From assembly GCA_965116325.1 (NCBI GenBank), contig OZ220675.1, positions 930,001 to 994,000 of the forward strand: a stretch of DNA of 64,000 nt, written 5' to 3'. The translations under genes were made by a program, and so were the position numbers. How positions within the stretch are numbered: the first letter of the stretch is position 1; each line of letters starts with the position of its first letter. Shown here piece by piece: positions 45,304 to 53,393 of the stretch. The stretch is from JAGWBF01 sp965116325. Lineage in GTDB: Bacteria; Chloroflexota; Dehalococcoidia; Lucifugimonadales; JAGWBF01. The notes beneath the pieces are model-generated. The model did no database searches and was not told the origin of the DNA. It saw only the letters and a program-made list of their open reading frames with translations.

Positions 45304-46491
45304 TTGCGAAACGGCTACAGAGTAGTTGACATGGACACCCATGTGGTGCCCCATCTTGAAGTACTTGAGAAGTACTCGGACCCCAGCTTCCGCTCCCGCT
45401 ATTCCGAGCTGAACCCCTACAAGCGCACCAAGACCATGAAGGACGGCAGCACCGTCAGCGACCTGCGCATCGCCCCCATTCCCTACGACCGCTTCCCCGG
45501 CGCCAAGATCGGCCAGGAAGAGGTAGCAGCCAAGGCCGGCGGTAAGAGCAGCTTGGAAGGACGCATCGGCAACCGGCACCATGTCGAGCCGTCGGAATCG
45601 GTGGAGGATGAGAACTCCGAGGGCCGGCTGAACGACATGAACACCGAAGGCCGGGACATTGACTACATCTTCCCCGCTTCCTTCGCCAGGTCCATCGTCG
45701 CTCTCGACGACCTGACCATCGGCCGGGGCCTATATCGGGCTTACCACAACTATATGCGGGAATATTCGGCCGTCGCCCCCGATCGCATAAAGAGCGGCAT
45801 CCAGGTCAACGCCGCCGATGTCGAGTGGGCAGTGGACGAGCTGAAGCAGTTCGGCAACGATGAGTGGGTAGCAGCCTGCTGGATCCACCTCCCCCATGGC
45901 CTGCCCATCGACGACCCCAGCCTGGAGCCCATCTGGGCAGCGATGAACGAATTTCACCTGCCCCTGACCCACCACACCTTCCAGACCGACGTCCCCTACT
46001 TCCCCGGCTACCAGGGCGACGAAAACTGGGGCAACATCATCGCGGTCAGGACCTTCGCCCATCCGTGGGGCGCCCAGCGCCTGATGGCCTATGTGATCCT
46101 GTCCGGCATCCTGGATCGGTATCCCAACACCGGCGTGTCCGTCTCCGAGGCAGGGTTCGGCTGGCTCCCCAACTTCGCTCTGAACCTGGGCTTCAACCTG
46201 AACCACCTCAGGAGCGCCGCTCCCGACCTGAAGCACACCCCGCTGGAGTATGCTCAGATGGGCCGGGTACGCGCCGCTGTGGACCAGTTGGAAGGCCCCG
46301 AGATGACAAAGGCTGCCATCGACGTGCTCGGTGAGGACTGCCTCATGTACCAGTCCGACTACCCCCATCCCCAGTCCGAGTACCCCAACACCTGCCAGCT
46401 GGTAATGGACTTCCCCATCTGGGACACCCTGGGCGAGTCGGCAAAGCGCAAGCTGATGGCTGAGAACGCCGAGAAGTACCTCCGGGTATAG
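45304..46491 (+). CDS. Amidohydrolase-superfamily metal-dependent hydrolase (amidohydrolase_2/ACMSD-like)
   Basis: TIM-barrel hydrolase or decarboxylase of 395 residues. MDMDTHVVPH carries a DxH-like metal motif, LTHHTF and the AHPW segment supply further ligands, and YQSDYPHPQ carries the late Asp and His. The layout is like SAR202/Chloroflexota amidohydrolases and ACMSD-type decarboxylases; substrate unknown. TTG start with GGAGGT seven bases upstream. A strong terminator follows. Confidence 0.85.
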   Translation: MRNGYRVVDMDTHVVPHLEVLEKYSDPSFRSRYSELNPYKRTKTMKDGSTVSDLRIAPIPYDRFPGAKIGQEEVAAKAGGKSSLEGRIGNRHHVEPSESVEDENSEGRLNDMNTEGRDIDYIFPASFARSIVALDDLTIGRGLYRAYHNYMREYSAVAPDRIKSGIQVNAADVEWAVDELKQFGNDEWVAACWIHLPHGLPIDDPSLEPIWAAMNEFHLPLTHHTFQTDVPYFPGYQGDENWGNIIAVRTFAHPWGAQRLMAYVILSGILDRYPNTGVSVSEAGFGWLPNFALNLGFNLNHLRSAAPDLKHTPLEYAQMGRVRAAVDQLEGPEMTKAAIDVLGEDCLMYQSDYPHPQSEYPNTCQLVMDFPIWDTLGESAKRKLMAENAEKYLRV

Positions 46492-46883
46492 TCCGAACAA
46501 CCAGTCCACCAAATTGGTGAATGAGAAAGAGGCCCCACTTAGTGTGGGGCCTCTTCTTTATTGGCCTGCAGCTATCCTGACAGGGGGGAACCTTCACTCC
46601 CACGCGCTGGGAAGGGCAGTGGTGTAAAGAACAACACGGCTACCCGTTCCCCTTCGATTTCCCTCAGGGCGAACGTACAGTCAACTCTCTGGTAACGCCA
46701 TGGTCACCAAGAGGAGGAAGAGCTAAGTTGATCGGGGCGATCGGACAGCCGTAGCCCAGGTCACACAATGGTCTCCGGAAGGAAGAAGGGGAACGGGCCA
46801 GGTTGGTCGGGACGAATTGAACGGACGGACAGCCCGCGCCCAAGTACGCAATGCTCTCCGAGGAGGAGAAGGAAGAGTTGAGT
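46492..46883. other. Non-coding region with a terminator and degenerate tandem repeats
   Basis: After the terminator (46527-46555) about 110 bases look featureless. From about 46672 to the tRNA, imperfect repeats are visible. Open frames across it are repetitive and lack ribosome-binding sites, so I call no gene. Confidence 0.6.
46527..46555 (+). terminator. Intrinsic terminator of the amidohydrolase gene
   Basis: Perfect 12-bp stem AAGAGGCCCCAC / GTGGGGCCTCTT with loop TTAGT, then a short T-rich stretch. Confidence 0.9.
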
Positions 46884-46899
46884 TGGTCGGGGCGATTGG
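46672..46899. repeat. Degenerate tandem repeats echoing the tRNA-Pro 3' end
   Basis: About three imperfect units, 75-80 bp each. Each ends in a version of the tRNA 3' acceptor-plus-CCA segment: TTGATCGGGGCGATCGG (46728), TTGGTCGGGACGAATTG (46803) and the real one TTGGTCGGGGCGATTGG (46883, within the tRNA). Between them, ACAGCCGTAGCCCAGG and ACAGCCCGCGCCCAAG also align, as do AATGGTCTCCG and AATGCTCTCCG. Confidence 0.75.
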
Positions 46900-46960
46900 A
46901 TTTGAACCAACGACCCCCTGCACCCCATGCAGGTGCGCTTCCAGGCTGCGCCACGCCCCG
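46884..46960 (-). tRNA. tRNA-Pro (anticodon GGG), CCA encoded
   Basis: On the minus strand, acceptor CGGGGCG pairs perfectly with CGCCCCG, followed by discriminator A and genome-encoded CCA. The D arm is GCGCAGCCTGGAAGCGC. The anticodon arm has stem CCTGC/GCAGG and loop ATGGGGT, giving anticodon GGG. The T arm is GTTGGTTCAAATCCAAT. All stems close. Mature length is 77 with CCA. Confidence 0.95.
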
Positions 46961-47120
46961 ACAAACCCCAACGATACCACAGGGCCATGTTTGGCACAAT
47001 GCCCCGGCGGGGCCAAGGGGTGCGTTGACGATGCCCTTTGGCCTCTGTAGAATCGGCCTCAAGCCACCCTCTTTCCTCCCCAGTCATTTGACGGGAGAAG
47101 GACAAAGTAATGAGGCGTAC

Positions 47121-47597
47121 ATGGACCCAAAGTATGAGATAGGCCAGCGCGTGAAGGTGCTCATGCAGGTCCCCGGCGGGACGATCCGCACACCCTTTTT
47201 CGTGCGGGGTAAGAAGGGTGTGATCGTCTCCAGCCATGGTCCTGTGGGCAACCCCAGGGAGCTGGCCTACGGCAACCGCGGCGCAGAAAAGGTGCCCCTC
47301 TACGGCGTCTCCTTCCACATGGCCCACCTGTACGACGAAGACCCGGATATCCTGACTGACCGGGTGGTCGTCGATGTCTGGGAGGACTGGCTGGTACCCA
47401 ACATCCCGGAGCGCACGGACACCAGGCCCATTGACAGGGAGGAGCACGGCCTCTCCTACTACGACAGGCGGATCGCCGCCCTTGGCAACCTGCTCAACGC
47501 CAAGGGGTACATGAACATCGATGAGTCCCGGCGCTTGGTCGCCGAGCTGGACTACGAACGCCGGGGTTCGGAACACCCCATGGTCAACCACGAATAA
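47121..47597 (+). CDS. Nitrile hydratase beta-like subunit, apparently permuted
   Basis: A 158-residue protein. Residues 5-93 match the C-terminal SH3-like domain of nitrile hydratase beta subunits (VRGKKGVIVSSHG, LYGVSF, VVVDVWEDWLVP). Residues 111-148 contain a YYDRRIAALGNLLNAKG helical segment that in ordinary beta subunits lies before the SH3-like domain, so the order is reversed. The rest of the usual N-terminal beta domain is missing. ATG 47121 starts the homologous part; upstream in-frame codons run through the tRNA antisense. It is followed at 45 bases by the alpha subunit. Thiocyanate hydrolase-type relatives with split beta chains are an alternative. Confidence 0.78.
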   Translation: MDPKYEIGQRVKVLMQVPGGTIRTPFFVRGKKGVIVSSHGPVGNPRELAYGNRGAEKVPLYGVSFHMAHLYDEDPDILTDRVVVDVWEDWLVPNIPERTDTRPIDREEHGLSYYDRRIAALGNLLNAKGYMNIDESRRLVAELDYERRGSEHPMVNHE

Positions 47598-47642
47598 CCC
47601 ATAGTCCAAACCACGGAAAGCAAGAACAGGGCAGGTACAGAT

Positions 47643-48284
47643 ATGATCAACGACGAGCATGAACTCCTTCACCCCCATCTGGATGATGACTATGAGGAGA
47701 CCTACTACGAGAAGCGCATAATCGCCCTGTGCAACCTGCTGATGGACAAGGGCATCATTACGTCGGGCGAGCTGCTGGAGGTGCTGCAGGAAAACCAGGC
47801 CTTGAACCCCTCCATCGGCGCCAAGGTGGTGGCTAGGGCTTGGAACGACCCGGACTTCAAGCAGCGCCTGCTCAACGACGGCAAGGGTGCCCTGGCCGAG
47901 ATGGGCATAACCCTTAAGCGCCTGGACGACATTGTCACCCTGGAGAACACCAACTCGGTGCACCATGTGGTGGTGTGCACCCTGTGCTCCTGCTACCCGA
48001 TCCCCCTCCTGGGTCCACCTCCCGAATGGTACAAGAGCGAGGTGTACCGAAGCCGCGTCGTCAAGGAGCCCCGGCAGGTGCTCCGGGAGTTCGGCGTGGA
48101 GGTCCCGGCGGATGTCGAGGTCCGGGTGGTGGACTCCACCGCCGAGATTCGGTACCTCGTGTTGCCCGTGCGCCCCAGCGGCACCGAAGGGATGTCCGAG
48201 GAAGAGCTTACCGAGCTGGTGACCCGGGACAGCATGATCGGGACGGGCTTAGTCTCCGTTCCCAGCGCCGCCACCGCCGACTAG
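47643..48284 (+). CDS. Nitrile hydratase alpha subunit, cobalt type
   Basis: Metal-binding subunit of nitrile hydratase/thiocyanate hydrolase, 213 residues. The claw motif VCTLCSC (C112, C115, C117) is the form associated with cobalt centres; the two inner cysteines are normally oxidised to sulfenic and sulfinic acids. WYKSEVYRSRVVKEPR and VTRDSMIG are conserved family stretches. Residues 20-37 (TYYEKRIIALCNLLMDKG) resemble the segment at the end of the preceding protein. No cobalt-insertion activator is seen nearby. Nitrile hydration is predicted, but the odd beta chain makes the true reaction uncertain. Confidence 0.88.
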   Translation: MINDEHELLHPHLDDDYEETYYEKRIIALCNLLMDKGIITSGELLEVLQENQALNPSIGAKVVARAWNDPDFKQRLLNDGKGALAEMGITLKRLDDIVTLENTNSVHHVVVCTLCSCYPIPLLGPPPEWYKSEVYRSRVVKEPRQVLREFGVEVPADVEVRVVDSTAEIRYLVLPVRPSGTEGMSEEELTELVTRDSMIGTGLVSVPSAATAD

Positions 48285-48451
48285 GGACCTAGGGGAGCGG
48301 CTACCACGCCAGCTTGAGACCTTGGCTGCTCCTGCCCTTCCGGTTGTCTGCTTGGCATCCTTCCCCATCCTACGTTGCGACTGCGGCCGGAGTCCCGGGA
48401 ACCTTGTGGTAACATGTGTCCGCCAATCCTTGAGTGTCTGCTGGAGGTGCG

Positions 48452-49645
48452 ATGAGAGCCTTGGATGGTGTGCGGGTGCTGGACCTGACCCGGGCCTTGG
48501 CGGGGCCGTACTGCACCATGATGCTGGGAGACTACGGCGCCGATGTGGTGAAGATAGAGATACCCGCCACTGGCGACGACACCCGGGGCTGGGGACCTCC
48601 CTACATCGGCGACCAGAGCGCCTACTTCCTCAGCATCAACCGCAACAAGCGCAGCATCACCCTGAACCTGCGAAACCCCAAGGGCAGGGATGTCTTCATG
48701 GAGATGGCCAAGTCCGCCGACATCATCGTGGAGAACTACACCCCCGGCGTGACTAGCCGCCTGGGCATAGACTACGACTCCGTGAAAGCAATCAACTCAG
48801 GAATCATCTACTGCTCTATCTCCGGCTTCGGCCAGACAGGACCCTACAGGGAGAAGCCCGCCTACGACCAGGTCATGCAGGGGCTGGGTGGCATCATGAG
48901 CCTGACGGGAGAGCCCGACGGCTCCCCGGTAAAGATGGGGATCGCCCTGACGGATATAGGCGCAGGCATGATGGGCGCCTACGGCATCCTGGGCGCGCTG
49001 TACCACAGGGAGTCCGCCGGAGGGGGAGAGGGCCAGCACATAGATGTGTCTATGCTGGACCTCCAGGTAGCCTGGCTGACTTACATGGGCGGCTACTACT
49101 TCGCCACGGGCACGAATCCCAAGAAGGTGGGGGCCGCCCACCCAACCCTGGTGCCCTACCAAGCATTCATGTGCCAGGACGGCAAGTACATCAATATAGC
49201 GGTGGGGTCCGAGCGTCTATGGCAGCGTTTCTGTGCGGCCATGGGCCGGGAGGACCTGCAAGATAATCCCGACTACGCGGAGAACGGAGACCGGGTGAGA
49301 AACCGCTCGAAGCTGGTGCCCTTGCTCCAGGAAGAGTTCCTGAAGAAGCCCACTTCCGAGTGGGTGGCCCAGATCGAGGCGGGCGGAGTCCCCTGCGGGC
49401 CCATCAACGAGCTGAGCGATGTGTTCGCCGACCCCCAGGTGCTCGACCGCAATATGCTTCTTGAGATTGCCCACCCGACCTTGGGCACGATCAAGCAGGC
49501 GGGTATACCCATAAAGTTCTCCCGGACCGCGGGTGAGATCAGGATTCCTCCCCCTCTGCTGGGCGAGCACACCAGGGAGCTGCTGACGGAGATGGGCTAC
49601 ACCGAGGATCAGCTAAAGGACCTGGCGGATTCGGAAGCTATCTGA
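48452..49645 (+). CDS. Family III CoA-transferase (CaiB/BaiF type)
   Basis: Transfers CoA between acyl-CoA and a carboxylic acid. The 397-residue protein has VLDLTRALAGPYCTMMLGDYGADVVKIE at the N-terminus, RNKRSITLNL, and the catalytic Asp in ALTDIGAGMMG. ATG 48452 is preceded by GGAGGT. The N-terminal motifs are canonical. Substrate cannot be inferred; neighbours are the nitrile hydratase pair and an SDR. Confidence 0.92.
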   Translation: MRALDGVRVLDLTRALAGPYCTMMLGDYGADVVKIEIPATGDDTRGWGPPYIGDQSAYFLSINRNKRSITLNLRNPKGRDVFMEMAKSADIIVENYTPGVTSRLGIDYDSVKAINSGIIYCSISGFGQTGPYREKPAYDQVMQGLGGIMSLTGEPDGSPVKMGIALTDIGAGMMGAYGILGALYHRESAGGGEGQHIDVSMLDLQVAWLTYMGGYYFATGTNPKKVGAAHPTLVPYQAFMCQDGKYINIAVGSERLWQRFCAAMGREDLQDNPDYAENGDRVRNRSKLVPLLQEEFLKKPTSEWVAQIEAGGVPCGPINELSDVFADPQVLDRNMLLEIAHPTLGTIKQAGIPIKFSRTAGEIRIPPPLLGEHTRELLTEMGYTEDQLKDLADSEAI

Positions 49646-49662
49646 TTTCTGCCGGAATGCGC

Positions 49663-49690
49663 TTGCTATTCGGGGCGATGATGCTATCAT
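49663..49690 (+). promoter_or_regulatory. Promoter candidate for the SDR gene
   Basis: TTGCTA (49663-49668) and TATCAT (49685-49690), spacer 16, 37 bases before the ATG. Confidence 0.4.
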
Positions 49691-49726
49691 TGCCCTGACC
49701 TAAGGGTGCCGGGAGGACAAAGGACT

Positions 49727-50524
49727 ATGGAGTTGGGTCTCAGGGATAGGGTTGCGTTTGTCGGGGGGTCAAGCAAAGGCATGAGCCATGCTGTGGCCCT
49801 TGCCCTTGCCAGGGAGGGCGCCAGCGTCACTATCTGCGCTGGCGATGAAGCTCTCCTGCGCAAATCCGAGTTGGAGATAGCTCGGACCAGCTCCCAGCAC
49901 CATGTGCTGGCCGTCCCTGCCGACCTTTCCCGCCCCGATGACATCCGGCGCGCTGTCCGGGGCACCTTCAACCGCTTCGGCAGGCTGGATATAGTCGTCT
50001 GCAACATAGCTGGACCCAGTTCCGATGACGGTCTTCTGGATGTTAACGACGAGGAGTGGGAAGAGGATGTGCAGCAGCACTTCCTCAGCGTGGTCAGGCT
50101 CAGCCGTGAGGTGGTCCCCTACATGAAGCAGCAACGATGGGGACGCATCATAATCCGCCTGCCGTCCCTGTCGCCCCATCCTGTCCGGGGCTCTCAGGCC
50201 TTCGAGTCCACGCGCATGGCTGTCTACGGATATGCGAGGCAGCTATCCGAAGAGCTGGCGCCATTCAACATCACTGTAAACAATGTGCTGCCGGGGGCCA
50301 TCATGACCGACCGGTTGGCCTCGGAGCATGAGGCCAGAGCGGCTGAGAAGAACCAGCTACCCGAGGAGGTCGCCTCCCACTCCGCCAAGGCCATTCCCAT
50401 GGGGAGACTGGGGACCGCCGAAGAGGTGGGGGACCTGGTCGCCTTCCTGGCATCGGAGAAAGCCGGCTTCATTACGGGGGCCAGCATTCCCCTGGATGGG
50501 GGCTTGGTAAACACTCACTCCTAA
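49727..50524 (+). CDS. Short-chain dehydrogenase/reductase-fold protein without the Tyr-x3-Lys pair
   Basis: A 265-residue Rossmann-fold SDR. The cofactor-binding loop reads VGGSSKGMSHA, and VCNIAGP takes the place of NAG. The C-terminal ITGASIPLDGG is typical. Where the catalytic Tyr-x3-Lys should be, the sequence reads FESTRMAVYGYARQLSEEL, with no Tyr-x3-Lys in register. A catalytic Ser at the usual strand is uncertain. A group of FabG-like SDRs shares this, and may bind rather than turn over ketoacyl substrates. ATG 49727 chosen from the SD position; an upstream GTG at 49706 is less likely. Confidence 0.82.
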   Translation: MELGLRDRVAFVGGSSKGMSHAVALALAREGASVTICAGDEALLRKSELEIARTSSQHHVLAVPADLSRPDDIRRAVRGTFNRFGRLDIVVCNIAGPSSDDGLLDVNDEEWEEDVQQHFLSVVRLSREVVPYMKQQRWGRIIIRLPSLSPHPVRGSQAFESTRMAVYGYARQLSEELAPFNITVNNVLPGAIMTDRLASEHEARAAEKNQLPEEVASHSAKAIPMGRLGTAEEVGDLVAFLASEKAGFITGASIPLDGGLVNTHS

Positions 50525-50572
50525 TCCCGGCCCATCCCGGCCAAACTACCTCACCAGCTACAGGAACGATCC

Positions 50573-51760
50573 ATGTCTGTACATGAACTCTTGCCGGTAG
50601 TCCAGAGCTATCTCCGCGATACAGCCGACCCGGAGATCGATGCTTGGCTGGTGCACGACTACCACGATTCCAATCCCGCCTTCCGGAAGGCGATAGGTGC
50701 AGGAATCGGCATGATCACCCGCCCCGTCTATCTATACATTCCATCCACGGGCCAGCCTGTGGTTCTCTGCCACCATGTCGATGCCGGCAAGTTCGATGGT
50801 CTGGACATCCCCCTGGCGGTGTATCGCAGCCGTCGATCGATGGTGGAGGAGCTAGGCAAGCTCCTTCCGGCGGGATCGGTGGTGGCCATGGAATACTCGC
50901 CGCTGGGCACCCTTCCCAGGGCATCCAAGGTAGATGCTGGGACACTTGAGCTGGTGCGCAGCTTGGGAGTTCAGGTAGAGTCATCCGCCGACTTGGTGCA
51001 GTATTCGACTCAGAGGTGGACGGAGCCCCAGCTGGCTTCCCACAAGAGGGCGGCTGCCAAGATCCATGCCATCGTAATCGAAGCCTTTCGGTACATCGGA
51101 CAGAACCTTGCCGATGGCCCCACAGAGTATCAGGTGGCGGAGTTCATTCGCCACAGGTTTGCAGAGGAAGGCCTTGTCACCGCCGACGGCCCCATAGTCG
51201 CCACCAACGAACACGCCAGCGACCCCCACTACGAGCCTCTGGAGGACAGGAGCAGGCCGATCGTCAGCAACGACTGGGTGCTAATCGACCTGTGGGCCAA
51301 GGAAGACGCCGAGGACAGCATGTACGCTGACATCACCTGGGTGGCCTACGTGGGAGATGCCGTTGATGAACAACACCGCAAGGTGTTCGAAATAGTGACG
51401 GGCGCCAGGGACGAGGCCCTAAGATACCTCGCCTCCGAAGTCCAGGCTGGGAGGTATCCTCAAGGTTTCCAGGCCGACGGGGCGGCCCGCAGGTACATCA
51501 ACGACAGGGGCTATGGAGAGTACTTCACCCACCGCCTGGGCCACAGCATCAGCCACGAGGTGCATGGGGATGCCGTTAACTTGGACGGTTTCGAGACTGA
51601 AGATACCCGGCGTATAGTCCCCGGCATCTGTTTCAGTGTAGAGCCCGGGATCTACCTGCCCGAGTTTGGCGTTCGCTCAGAGATCGATGTGTACATGGCC
51701 GAAGACGGCCCCCAGCCGACCACCGAAATCCAGAAGGATGTGGTGCTGATCAAGCCCTAG
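50573..51760 (+). CDS. M24-family metallopeptidase (Xaa-Pro aminopeptidase-like)
   Basis: Pita-bread fold peptidase of 395 residues. Metal ligands are visible: Asp in VLIDLWAKED and YADITW, His in RLGHSISHEVHG, Glu in FSVEPGIYLPEFG and in VRSEIDV. The N-terminal creatinase-like domain is present. Substrate unknown; relatives include prolidases and Xaa-Pro aminopeptidases. The stop shares a CTAG with the convergent TldE-like gene. Confidence 0.88.
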   Translation: MSVHELLPVVQSYLRDTADPEIDAWLVHDYHDSNPAFRKAIGAGIGMITRPVYLYIPSTGQPVVLCHHVDAGKFDGLDIPLAVYRSRRSMVEELGKLLPAGSVVAMEYSPLGTLPRASKVDAGTLELVRSLGVQVESSADLVQYSTQRWTEPQLASHKRAAAKIHAIVIEAFRYIGQNLADGPTEYQVAEFIRHRFAEEGLVTADGPIVATNEHASDPHYEPLEDRSRPIVSNDWVLIDLWAKEDAEDSMYADITWVAYVGDAVDEQHRKVFEIVTGARDEALRYLASEVQAGRYPQGFQADGAARRYINDRGYGEYFTHRLGHSISHEVHGDAVNLDGFETEDTRRIVPGICFSVEPGIYLPEFGVRSEIDVYMAEDGPQPTTEIQKDVVLIKP

Positions 51761-53322
51761 TACACATCCTCCATGTAACCGGCGATCTCGTCGAGGCGGA
51801 ATCCCTCGACTGCCACCTCCGGCGCCCACGTCACCTGGTCCGACGACCACCGCACCGTCCCCCTGCGCTCCGAGCCCACAGCCAGTATGTTGTTGAGGAC
51901 GTTGTGGATGTTCTCGTTCATCCGCAGGGTGTTGGGCTTGATGGGGGCCGTTATCCTGCCGTCCTTGATGATGTAGGAGTCGCCGACAATGGTGCCGCTG
52001 AAGTCCCCGGCCGCTATTCCGTTCACAGGATAGGTGTACCAGATGCGTCCGATGTATATCCCGTCGCCCACCTGGCGCAGCACATCGTCCTGGGTGCGGG
52101 GGGTCTTGCCCTCGATGACCAGGTTGGTGGGGGTTATCGACGGAATGCCGTCGAAGTTTCTGCCCCCTCCCCTGCCGGTGCGGAACCCGTTGCGGGCAGC
52201 TATGGCATCGGCTTGGCTTGCCGGGTCCGCCCCCAGCTTCTCGGCGCCCTTGGGATCCCGCAGCATCCTCTGCTGCTCGTAGTAGTTGGACAGGAACCCA
52301 ACCAGCACCCCGTCCCTGATCAGGTCCGTCCTGCCCGTGGGAACACCCTCGTCGGTGATGGCCCTGCTGGCCGCCAGCCCCGGCATGGAGCCGTCGTCGT
52401 ACAGGTGCAGCTCCTCCGACGCCACCCTCTGGCCCACCTTGCCCATGAAGGTGGATGCGCCGGCATAGACCACATCCAGCTGGAGGCTGGGCATCAGCAC
52501 CCACTCCAGTATCTCGGTGACGGCCTGGGGTCCCAGCACCACGTTGTAGGCATTGCTGCCAACCCTCAGGCCTTCCATGGTTGCGATGGCCGAACGGGCG
52601 GCGTCGCGACCAGGCTGACCCGAGTAGTCGGCCAGGTGGCTGCTTACGTGCCATCCCGTTCCCTTGGCATGTTCATCCTCCAGCATGCCAGTGACGAAGG
52701 TCATGAGCATGGTGGACTCGTCGGTCTGCACCTTGGGCATGTGGGTGGAGGCGATGGCGATGCGCTCCTGGAGCATCACAACATCCCCTCCCAGGATGAG
52801 GCCGATGTCTTTGACTTTCTCGGGGGAGGCAGCTGCGTTCAGAAGCTCCTCGGAGCTGGTGAAGACCTCCAGGGCGCTCTCGACGGTCTCCCAGCCAACC
52901 TCCAACATCCTGCCGTTGCTGATGCGCATAATCGCCGGGTCGTGGTAGCGCCGGAGGGCCGGCTTGCGACCCGTCGGGTGGGGCAGGGACACGTAGTCCG
53001 GGTCAAGGACAGCCCCCTTCCGGGCTTTGTCCAACGCCTTGCGCACCCCTTCCAAGCTCAGGTCCGTGGGTTCGCTCCCGAAACCGGTCTTCACACCTTC
53101 AGGAGAGTTAAAAGCAACCCGCAGGCCCAGCCCGTAAGACTCCACAGACTTAGGTTCCTCTACGCCATTGCTGGGAATGCGGGAGGTGTAGTTGAGCCTG
53201 AGGGTCAGGTTGGCGTTTGCGGAAACGAACACCTCGGCCTCGGCGATATCGGGCTGGGTGTTCAGGTAGGCCAGGGCTTCCTGGGCCAAGCCTTTCAGCC
53301 GGCTAAGGGGAAGGATGGACAT
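51757..53322 (-). CDS. TldE/PmbA-like protein
   Basis: Non-catalytic-type partner of the TldD/TldE peptidase that processes modified peptides such as microcin B17. The 521-residue protein has the TldE/PmbA fold pattern (YNVVLGPQAVTEIL, GVPTGRTDLIRDGVLVGFL, DFSGTIVGDSYIIKDGRI) and lacks the HExxxH zinc site. It lies 71 bases downstream of a TldD-like gene that has the site, so the two form the expected heterodimer pair. No peptide substrate gene is seen nearby. ATG with AGGAGA upstream. Confidence 0.85.
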   Translation of the reverse strand: MSILPLSRLKGLAQEALAYLNTQPDIAEAEVFVSANANLTLRLNYTSRIPSNGVEEPKSVESYGLGLRVAFNSPEGVKTGFGSEPTDLSLEGVRKALDKARKGAVLDPDYVSLPHPTGRKPALRRYHDPAIMRISNGRMLEVGWETVESALEVFTSSEELLNAAASPEKVKDIGLILGGDVVMLQERIAIASTHMPKVQTDESTMLMTFVTGMLEDEHAKGTGWHVSSHLADYSGQPGRDAARSAIATMEGLRVGSNAYNVVLGPQAVTEILEWVLMPSLQLDVVYAGASTFMGKVGQRVASEELHLYDDGSMPGLAASRAITDEGVPTGRTDLIRDGVLVGFLSNYYEQQRMLRDPKGAEKLGADPASQADAIAARNGFRTGRGGGRNFDGIPSITPTNLVIEGKTPRTQDDVLRQVGDGIYIGRIWYTYPVNGIAAGDFSGTIVGDSYIIKDGRITAPIKPNTLRMNENIHNVLNNILAVGSERRGTVRWSSDQVTWAPEVAVEGFRLDEIAGYMEDVY

Positions 53323-53393
53323 CGCCCGGTCTCCTGTCGATAGTTGGTACGGATAGGTAGGCTTGGCCTGAGCATTTCATGTCCAAATTGGCG

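Noticed and set aside
46851..47120. N-terminal extension of the nitrile hydratase beta-like gene
   Set aside because: The extension would be translated across the tRNA-Pro gene in antisense and has no homologous character; ATG 47121 begins the family match.
51904..53343. Plus-strand open frame of 479 codons opposite the TldE-like gene
   Set aside because: Antisense to a gene with clear family motifs; composition is typical of a shadow frame.
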